Origin: Chloroflexi bacterium RBG_13_51_18 | GTDB taxonomy: Bacteria > Chloroflexota > Dehalococcoidia > Dehalococcoidales > RBG-16-60-22 | DNA length: 27,372 nt | Direction: 5' to 3' | Assembly: GCA_001796495.1 (NCBI GenBank) | Contig: MGMR01000004.1 | Location: 1-27,372, forward strand | Shown here: positions 21,350 through 27,372 of the stretch, piece after piece | Numbering within the stretch: position 1 is the first letter of the stretch | How the letters are laid out: each line of letters opens with the position of its first letter | Made by a program: the position numbers and the translations under genes | The notes under the pieces: generated by a model | Database searches by the model: none | What the model was told of the DNA's origin: nothing | What the model saw: the letters and a program-made list of their open reading frames with translations, nothing else

Positions 21350-24300
21350 ATGTTTACCCATCTCCATGTTCACACTGAATATAGTCTTCTTGACGGGATG
21401 TGTCCTATTCCCAAGCTTATCGCCCGCGCTAAAGAGCTGGGCATGGATACTCTGGCGATAACCGACCACGGCGTGATGCATGGTGTTATCGAGTTCTACC
21501 AGGAGGCTAAAGAGGCTGGCATCAAGCCAATTATCGGCTGTGAAATCTATATTGCACAGGGCAGTCGCTTTAGTAAGAACGCCGGCGACAGGAACAACTA
21601 TCACCTCATTCTCCTTGCTAAAGACCAGACCGGCTATCAAAACCTGATCCATTTGACCACCAAGGCTCATCTGGAAGGATTTTACTATAGACCCAGGGTA
21701 GATAAAGAGCTCCTGGAGCAGCACAAGGAGGGTCTCATCGCCCTCAGCGCCTGCAATTCTGGTGAGCTTAGCCAGCTGATTCTGAGTGGTCGCTATGAAG
21801 AAGCGAAACAGGCGGCGCTATGGTACAAGCAGACTTACGGCGATTTCTACCTGGAAATCATGCGGCACCCAATCCCGGAAGTGGAAGCCGTTAGCAAATA
21901 CCTGGTGGAAATGGGCAAAGAACTGGATATCCCCATCGTTGCCACCAATGATACACACTATGTAAAAAAAGAAGACGCCTCCGCCCACGACATTTTGCTC
22001 TGCATCGGCACGAACACGACTATTCACGATGAAAAGCGCATGAAAATGGCCGGCGACTTTTTTTATCTCAAGAGCCAGGAAGAAATGGCGGAACTTTATA
22101 AAGATATCCCGCAGGCGCTAGAAAATACGGAACGTATCGCCTCAATGTGCAACCTGGAGATGGAGTTCGGACGGCTGCACCTGCCGGAAATCGGTATTCC
22201 CGAAGGCAAGACCGCCGACCAGTTTTTAGCCGACCTCTGCTATGAAAACATGGAAAAATATTACCCCAACCCCACCCCGGAAATCAAAAAACGCCTGGAA
22301 TACGAGCTTGATGTTATAAGGACGACCAACTTCGCCAACTATATTCTGGTCGTCTGGGACATCATATCCTTTACCAGGAGCAAGAATATCCTCTTCGGTG
22401 TAAGAGGCAGCGCCGCTTCCAGTATCGTCCTGCACTGCCTCGGCATAACCCCCCTCGACCCCCTGGAGCACGGCATGATATTCGAGCGCTTCCTGAACAT
22501 CGAGCGCAAGGAAATGCCGGATGTGGATATGGACTTCCAGGACGACCGACGTGATGAGGTTATCGCCTATGTCACCCAGAAATACGGCCAGGACCATGTC
22601 GCCCAGATTATCACCTTCGGCACGCTCGGGGCGCGGGCGGCTATCCGCGATGTCGGACGGGCTTTAGGCATGTCCTACGGTGACGTCGACCGCGTGGCGC
22701 GGCTGGTGCCCGCTATGCCTGGCATGACGCTGGCCAGGGCTATGGACGAGAACCATGAGCTTAGAAACATCTATCAGGAAGACGAAATCGTCCGCAACCT
22801 GGTGAATACCGCCCGCCGCGTCGAGGGGATTTCCCGCCACGCCAGCACCCATGCCGCCGGCGTCGTTATCTCCAGGGAGCCACTGACCAAATACGTGCCT
22901 CTACAGCGTTCCGCCCGGACGGATAACAGCCAGGAAGCCGTCATGACACAGTTCTCCATGAACGATATTGCCCGTATCGGGCTGCTCAAGATGGACTTTC
23001 TCGGGTTGGCCAACCTGACTATTCTGGGTAAAGCCCGGAAAATCATCAAAGAAAAGCACGGCGTCGATATCGACTTATACAATCTGCCTATGGACGATAA
23101 AAAGACTTATGATTTACTGGCCGCCGGGGAAACTGCCGGCGTTTTTCAGCTGGAAGGCTCCGGCATGCGGCGCTATATCAAGGAGCTCAAACCATCCGTC
23201 TTCAGCGATATCGCCGCCATGGTGGCGCTTTACCGACCCGGCCCTATGGAGCATATCCCCCGCTTTATCGATGCCAAGCACGGCCGCAAGCCTATACAAT
23301 ATCCCCACCCCGCCCTGGAAAATATACTTAAAGAAACGTATGGCGTAATCGTTTACCAGGAGCAGGTGCTGCTGATTGTGCAGGAGTTCGCCGGCTACAG
23401 CCTGGGTCAGGCGGATATTTTCCGCAAGGCCATGGGTAAAAAGATTGCCGAAACGATGAAGAAAGAAAAGCGCGCCTTTATCAGCGGCGCTAAAAAGAAG
23501 GACTTTTCTGCAGAAATCGCGGAGGAAGTATTCGCCCTTATCGAGCCTTTCACCGGCTATGCTTTCAATAAGGCTCATGCCTGGTGCTATGCCCTGATTG
23601 CCTACCAGACGGCCTATCTCAAGGCTAACTACACCGCCGAATATATCAATGCCTTCCTTACCATCCATGCTGGGGAACTAGAAAAGACCGCCAGCGCCAT
23701 ATCAGAATGTCGCCGACTGAATATCAATGTTTTACCCCCGGATATCAACCGCAGCCAGCTGGATTTTTCCATAGAAGAAAACAGCACTGGACAGCCGTCT
23801 ATCCGCTTCGGGCTTGCCGCTGTTAAAAACGTCGGCGGCGGCGCTTTAGAACCCCTGATTAGCGAGCGAAATAAAAACGGCGACTTTAAATCCATCGAAG
23901 ACCTCTGCCGCCGCGCTAATTTGCAGTCGGTCAACCGGCGCGTCATGGAAAGCCTGATAAAAGCAGGCGCGCTGGACTGCCTGGGAAACCGGGGGACTCT
24001 GCTCAACAGCGTCTCGCGTATATTGGCTTTAGCGCAGCGTGAACAACGACTCCGCGAGACGGGGCAGACTACCATGTTCGACCTTTTTGGGGAGTCGACC
24101 GCGGTGCCTCTGCCCGAGCTTGAGCTGACGCCCTCTGAAGTTACCGATAGGGAAAAAGCTTTCTGGGAAAAAGAGCTGTTGGGCGTCAGCTTCTCGGAAA
24201 AGCCGTTCAGCCCGGTTTTCAGCAACGCCACACCGGATACCAAGTTTTGTGAAGAGATAAATGTGGAGCTTGACGGACAAAATGTGGTACTGGCCGGGAG

Positions 24301-24868
24301 GCTTGTTTCAGCGCGCTATCTCCTGACCAAGGACGGACGATCGTTCGCCAGCGCCGTTCTCGAGGATTTCAGCGGCCAGGTAGAGGTGATGGTCTGGCCC
24401 AAGGTCTACGCCGAGACCGATGAACTGTGGAAGGAAGGCAACGAGCTGGTTATCCAGGGCAAGGTCAGAGTGCGCGAGGAAAGAGCACAGATAAGCTGTG
24501 ATAATGTCCGACTCTACCAGCCCCCCGCCGAAGGTGAAGAGGCGGTTGTCAGAGTTAAACCTGAAAAACAGGAAGCACCGGTAAATAAGCCTCCCGTATC
24601 GTTCCCCGCAGCGCCGACCCCCAGACAGCGTTTGATAATCAACCTGCAGCAGACCGACGATGAAGAAGGGGATATAGCCCGCCTCGGAAAAATCATCTCT
24701 ATCCTGAAGACCTACACCGGCCGCGACGAGGTGCAGTTAAACGTCATCAACGGCAGCGGGGCTATTCCGCTCAAAATGCCCGGCCTGCAGACCGGCTATT
24801 GCTCCGAGTTACAGCAACGCCTGGTCGATTTGATAGGGGAGGCGGGGCTTAAAGTAGAACAGCTTTAG
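21350..24868 (+). CDS. dnaE: DNA polymerase III alpha subunit
   Basis: An 1172-residue DnaE-type replicative polymerase of usual length. The N-terminal PHP domain has H6-x-H8, ITDHGVMHG, GCEIYIA and NDTHY, all retaining metal-ligand residues that E. coli DnaE has lost. The palm domain has VRGSAASS near 352 and catalytic acidic residues in P-D391-V-D393-M-D. Fingers and helix-hairpin-helix regions follow, with ALYRPGPM, YQEQVL and LGQADIFRKAMGKK. Q906-TTMFDLF913 is a good internal beta-clamp-binding motif. An OB-fold lies at about 975-1060 (VVLAGRLVSAR...), and the C-terminal ~110 residues form a variable tail domain. The intact PHP site suggests built-in 3'-5' proofreading, as reported for Thermus-type DnaE. 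The gene has its own promoter. Confidence 0.97.
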   Translation: MFTHLHVHTEYSLLDGMCPIPKLIARAKELGMDTLAITDHGVMHGVIEFYQEAKEAGIKPIIGCEIYIAQGSRFSKNAGDRNNYHLILLAKDQTGYQNLIHLTTKAHLEGFYYRPRVDKELLEQHKEGLIALSACNSGELSQLILSGRYEEAKQAALWYKQTYGDFYLEIMRHPIPEVEAVSKYLVEMGKELDIPIVATNDTHYVKKEDASAHDILLCIGTNTTIHDEKRMKMAGDFFYLKSQEEMAELYKDIPQALENTERIASMCNLEMEFGRLHLPEIGIPEGKTADQFLADLCYENMEKYYPNPTPEIKKRLEYELDVIRTTNFANYILVVWDIISFTRSKNILFGVRGSAASSIVLHCLGITPLDPLEHGMIFERFLNIERKEMPDVDMDFQDDRRDEVIAYVTQKYGQDHVAQIITFGTLGARAAIRDVGRALGMSYGDVDRVARLVPAMPGMTLARAMDENHELRNIYQEDEIVRNLVNTARRVEGISRHASTHAAGVVISREPLTKYVPLQRSARTDNSQEAVMTQFSMNDIARIGLLKMDFLGLANLTILGKARKIIKEKHGVDIDLYNLPMDDKKTYDLLAAGETAGVFQLEGSGMRRYIKELKPSVFSDIAAMVALYRPGPMEHIPRFIDAKHGRKPIQYPHPALENILKETYGVIVYQEQVLLIVQEFAGYSLGQADIFRKAMGKKIAETMKKEKRAFISGAKKKDFSAEIAEEVFALIEPFTGYAFNKAHAWCYALIAYQTAYLKANYTAEYINAFLTIHAGELEKTASAISECRRLNINVLPPDINRSQLDFSIEENSTGQPSIRFGLAAVKNVGGGALEPLISERNKNGDFKSIEDLCRRANLQSVNRRVMESLIKAGALDCLGNRGTLLNSVSRILALAQREQRLRETGQTTMFDLFGESTAVPLPELELTPSEVTDREKAFWEKELLGVSFSEKPFSPVFSNATPDTKFCEEINVELDGQNVVLAGRLVSARYLLTKDGRSFASAVLEDFSGQVEVMVWPKVYAETDELWKEGNELVIQGKVRVREERAQISCDNVRLYQPPAEGEEAVVRVKPEKQEAPVNKPPVSFPAAPTPRQRLIINLQQTDDEEGDIARLGKIISILKTYTGRDEVQLNVINGSGAIPLKMPGLQTGYCSELQQRLVDLIGEAGLKVEQL

Positions 24869-24898
24869 TGTTATACTGGAATTAGCAGTAGTGTAACT

Positions 24899-26017
24899 AT
24901 GAAAGCATCGCTTAAGCTGTTCCGTATCTTCGGGATAACCATCGGGATTCATTATACCTGGATATTTGCACTCATCTTTTTCAGCTGGACGCTGGCGATG
25001 GTATATTTCCCGGTGTCATACCCCGGCTGGAGCACGGCGGTATACTGGATAACTGGCATCATCGCAGCGCTGCTTATTTTTGTGTCGGTACTGCTGCATG
25101 AACTGGCTCACTCTCTGGTGGCTAACGCCAGGGGCATTCCGGTACACAGCATCACGCTTTTTCTCCTAGGCGGCGCCAGCAACATGGAAGAAGAGCCGCA
25201 AAAACCGGCGGCCGAATTCGCCATGGCTATTGTTGGACCGGTTACCAGCCTTGTCCTTGCTGTTATTTTCTGGGGATTCTCCAGGATTCCTGCCGATACC
25301 ACCACCCCGCTGGCAGGCATATTAAGCTATATGGCTATCATTAATATGTACCTGGGCATATTCAACCTGCTGCCGGGTTTTCCTCTGGACGGCGGCCGCG
25401 TACTGCGTTCTATTATCTGGGGCTCCACGGGCAGTCTTACCCGCGCGACCGATATCGCCGGACGGGTGGGGCAGATATTCGGTTGGGCCTTTATCGGCCT
25501 GGGAATTTACCTGATGATATCCGTCAGCTTCATCAGCGGCCTGTGGATAGCGTTTATAGGGTGGTTTCTCAATAGCTCCGCCGACGCCAGCCGCAAAGAA
25601 ATCACATTGCGGGAACGCTTGAGCCATGTCAAGGTCAGGGAGTTGATGAGACGTGAAATCAATACCATATCACCGGAAACGACCGTCGACCAGCTGGTGA
25701 GGGAAATCTTCCGCAAGCAGCAGGGCAGGGCGGTCCCGGTATGTAAGGACGATAAACTGGTTGGTATTGTGACGATTACCGATATCAAGAAGACATCGCA
25801 GGATAAGTGGATGGAGACTCCCGTCAGCCGGATAATGACCACGGAGCCGCTTTATACGGTATCGCCGGAGGATAATCTTAACGTAGCTCTGGTGATGATT
25901 GCCAAGAACGATATTAACCAGGTGCTGATTAACGACAACGATAAATGCGGCGGGCTGTTGAGCCGCGCCGATATTATCCGCCTCATACAGACGGACCGCG
26001 AACTGGGATTGAGGTAA
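24899..26017 (+). CDS. Site-2 protease family membrane metalloprotease with two CBS domains
   Basis: A 372-residue protein. The zinc-binding H67-E-L-A-H71 lies in a membrane helix, and NLLPGFPLDGGR at about 156-167 supplies the third ligand, D164; about six helices span residues 18-225. Two CBS domains follow (about 246-300 and 309-365), which in relatives bind adenine nucleotides and tune the protease. Such enzymes cut membrane-embedded substrates such as anti-sigma factors or signal peptides; the target is unknown. The ATG at 24899 has no clear ribosome-binding site and lies 30 bases after dnaE, so it may be read from the dnaE transcript. Confidence 0.93.
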   Translation: MKASLKLFRIFGITIGIHYTWIFALIFFSWTLAMVYFPVSYPGWSTAVYWITGIIAALLIFVSVLLHELAHSLVANARGIPVHSITLFLLGGASNMEEEPQKPAAEFAMAIVGPVTSLVLAVIFWGFSRIPADTTTPLAGILSYMAIINMYLGIFNLLPGFPLDGGRVLRSIIWGSTGSLTRATDIAGRVGQIFGWAFIGLGIYLMISVSFISGLWIAFIGWFLNSSADASRKEITLRERLSHVKVRELMRREINTISPETTVDQLVREIFRKQQGRAVPVCKDDKLVGIVTITDIKKTSQDKWMETPVSRIMTTEPLYTVSPEDNLNVALVMIAKNDINQVLINDNDKCGGLLSRADIIRLIQTDRELGLR

Positions 26018-26050
26018 TGCTCAATAACAGTAATTATTTTAGACAAGTCG

Positions 26051-26269
26051 TTAAGATTTTGGCTCGTCCAGCGCTTCGGTGATATCCTTCGCCATTTTCA
26101 GGAACAGCTTGCGCAGTCGCTTCATGACCTCTTCGGCGGCTTTTTCACCGGCGTGCCTGGCGTCCTCGGCGGCCTGCCGGGCGTCTGCAGCTGCCTCCTG
26201 TATGTCGTCCAGAATCTCCGGCAGCGGTTTGCTGAAAATTTGATTCCTGTCGGTAACCTTATCGGCCAT
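26051..26269 (-). CDS. Small Ala-rich helical protein of unknown function
   Basis: A 72-residue protein with AAGGAG well placed before its ATG at 26269. After a short polar N-terminus the sequence is almost wholly helix-forming, with an 8-residue-like rhythm of AAxDARxAAEDARxAGEKAAEE followed by a basic amphipathic segment (KRLRKLFLKMAKDI), and a short acidic tail. It may form a coiled coil or bind a membrane surface or another protein. No family is recognised. It is convergent with the site-2 protease gene and divergent from radC. Confidence 0.65.
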   Translation of the reverse strand: MADKVTDRNQIFSKPLPEILDDIQEAAADARQAAEDARHAGEKAAEEVMKRLRKLFLKMAKDITEALDEPKS

Positions 26270-26309
26270 ATATTCTCCTTTTATCTAACCTCAATCTGCT
26301 TTAATGCTC

Positions 26310-26318
26310 ATTATAGCA
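26310..26318 (-). promoter_or_regulatory. Extended -10 promoter of the small helical protein gene
   Basis: On the minus strand TGC precedes a perfect TATAAT (26310-26315), in the 11-mer TGTGCTATAAT identical to that before dnaE. It lies about 40 bases upstream of the ATG. Confidence 0.55.
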
Positions 26319-26330
26319 CAAATATCCCTC

Positions 26331-26359
26331 TGGAAATGACGCAGCTTAAGTGTTACAAT
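26331..26359 (+). promoter_or_regulatory. Candidate promoter of radC
   Basis: TGGAAA (26331-26336, four of six consensus bases) and TACAAT (26354-26359) are separated by 17 bases and lie about 27 bases before the radC start. Confidence 0.4.
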
Positions 26360-26385
26360 ACGGGCGAATAGAATAGAGTAAACGT

Positions 26386-27183
26386 ATGGAACAACCGGAT
26401 AAGCTAACGACTGATACCCATCAGGGACACCGTAAACGACTTAGGGAAAAATTCCTGAAGTCGGGATTGAACGGCTTTCACGACTACGAAATCGTGGAAC
26501 TGCTGTTGAGTCTGGGTACGCCGCGCAGGGACTGTAAATCGGCGGCCAAGGAGGCTATTAAACAGTTCCAGACCCTGCGGGGCGTCCTGGAAGCACCTGC
26601 CGGAGAGCTGCAGCAGATACCCGGCATCGGCGCCCACAGCGCCTTCGGCATCAAGCTGGTGCAGGAGGTCGCCCGCGAGTTTCTTAAAGCCAGGATTCTG
26701 GATAAGCCTTTTTACCGCTCTTCGCAGGAGGTCTTCGATTATCTTTATCATTCTATGCGTGGACTGAAAAAAGAGGTCTTCAAGGTTATCTATTTGAGCA
26801 GCCAGAACCAGATTATCAATACCATCGATCTTTCGGAAGGGACGGTCAACAGCAGTTCCGTCTCCCCCCGCGAGGTAATCGAGGGCGCTTTAAAGAACAA
26901 TGCCGCCGCCCTGATTTTCGTTCACAACCACCCCTCGGGCGCTATCGTACCCAGTTCGAGCGATAAGGGTTTGACCCGTGAGCTGGTTTATGCCGGCCGC
27001 ATTATGCGACTTAAAGTGCTCGACCATATTATTATCGGGGATAATAAATATTACAGCTTTGCCGGCGAGGGCTTGATTGAAGAATACGAGACGGATTTTC
27101 TGAACCAGATGCTAAGGGGCGCCGCTGAAGCCAGAAAACGATTCTATCGCGTTCATCCCACCACAGATAAAAATCAATACTAA
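26386..27183 (+). CDS. radC: RadC-family JAB-domain protein
   Basis: A 265-residue protein. The N-terminal part has the UPF0758 HRKRLREKF start, ELLLSLGTPRRD and a helix-hairpin-helix-like IPGIGAHSAF near 78-87. The C-terminal JAB/MPN domain has a conserved glutamate in PREVIEGAL (161-169), H180-N-H182-P-S-G and D193, a complete JAMM metal site. Usual RadC proteins are about 225 residues; this one carries a ~30-residue Arg/Lys-rich C-terminal extension. The historical link to DNA repair is weak and the biochemical role of the family is still unsettled. The ribosome-binding site is poor. It is convergent with the methyltransferase gene. Confidence 0.93.
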   Translation: MEQPDKLTTDTHQGHRKRLREKFLKSGLNGFHDYEIVELLLSLGTPRRDCKSAAKEAIKQFQTLRGVLEAPAGELQQIPGIGAHSAFGIKLVQEVAREFLKARILDKPFYRSSQEVFDYLYHSMRGLKKEVFKVIYLSSQNQIINTIDLSEGTVNSSSVSPREVIEGALKNNAAALIFVHNHPSGAIVPSSSDKGLTRELVYAGRIMRLKVLDHIIIGDNKYYSFAGEGLIEEYETDFLNQMLRGAAEARKRFYRVHPTTDKNQY

Positions 27184-27197
27184 TATATTATTTAAAT

Positions 27198-27372
27198 TTA
27201 TCTAACGGTTATTTCCATTTCCAGCAGACATTTTTTCATCTCTAAACCCCCGCCAAATCCCCCCAATCCGCCGTCGCTTTTTATCACGCGGTGACAGGGG
27301 ATAATTATAGGTAGGGGATTTTTATTCAAGGCCTGTCCCACCGCTCGTGCCGCCGCCGGTTTGCCGATTTGA
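27198..27372 (-). CDS. ogt: O6-methylguanine-DNA methyltransferase, C-terminal part (truncated by window)
   Basis: The last 57 codons of a minus-strand gene that continues beyond the window. The segment starts QIGKPAAARAVGQAL, has NPLPIIIPCHRVI with the methyl-accepting cysteine in the PCHRV motif, then LGGFGGG and a final helix with K-x2-LLxxE. This matches the C-terminal DNA-binding and active-site part of Ogt/MGMT, the suicide repair protein for alkylated guanine and thymine. The N-terminal domain and start are not visible, so fusion to an Ada-type regulator cannot be excluded. Confidence 0.9.
   Translation of the reverse strand, partial: QIGKPAAARAVGQALNKNPLPIIIPCHRVIKSDGGLGGFGGGLEMKKCLLEMEITVR

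Noticed and set aside
23114..24243. Two long minus-strand frames inside dnaE
   Set aside because: They overlap essential dnaE coding sequence and show no family motifs; they arise from high third-position GC.
26153..26371. 72-residue plus-strand frame before radC
   Set aside because: It is antisense to the small helical protein gene, which has the better ribosome-binding site and composition.

Overview
The window looks like a chromosomal segment of an anaerobic bacterium with a single membrane. The mix of genes, the lipoproteins, a Lit-type lipoprotein acyltransferase and a medium GC content fit Chloroflexota of the Dehalococcoidia type best. That placement is an inference from gene content and was not tested by any search.

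Housekeeping and envelope genes sit at both ends. On the left are the 3' end of a SAM hydroxide adenosyltransferase gene, a radical SAM protein (minus), an MscS-type channel (plus) and a cytidylate kinase-like P-loop protein (minus). On the right are a tRNA-Val(GAC) (minus), an unrecognised four-helix membrane protein followed by a small FxLYD-type lipoprotein, a DUF1461/Lit-like membrane protein (minus), dnaE, a site-2 protease with CBS domains, a small Ala-rich helical protein (minus), radC, and the 3' part of an O6-methylguanine-DNA methyltransferase gene (minus).

The centre (about 4.2-18.6 kb) is one catabolic locus on the plus strand. Its first half encodes two different HyuA-like ASKHA-fold ATPases with a small zinc-ribbon gamma-like subunit between them, then a HyuB-like subunit. 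This is the composition, and as I recall the gene order and approximate subunit sizes, of acetophenone carboxylase (Apc alpha, gamma, alpha-prime, beta). Next come a uroporphyrinogen-decarboxylase-fold protein without the usual metal motif, in the place where Apc has its epsilon subunit, and a RutB/N-carbamoylsarcosine-amidase-like cysteine hydrolase. The second half, after a 319-base gap with its own promoter and repeats, encodes a complete dipeptide/oligopeptide-type ABC importer (lipoprotein binding protein, two permeases, two ATPases).

Read together, the locus suggests import of a small polar compound followed by ATP-dependent carboxylation of a ketone, or ATP-dependent opening of a hydantoin- or lactam-like ring, and then by C-N hydrolysis. 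The gamma-like subunit argues for carboxylase chemistry and the amidase argues for ureide chemistry. The sequence does not settle which is right, and this is the most interesting question in the window. The 549-base region before the locus holds a good promoter, two sets of competing inverted repeats, and a possible 46-residue Cys-containing small ORF on the opposite strand.

No CRISPR array, insertion sequence, transposase or prophage gene was seen.
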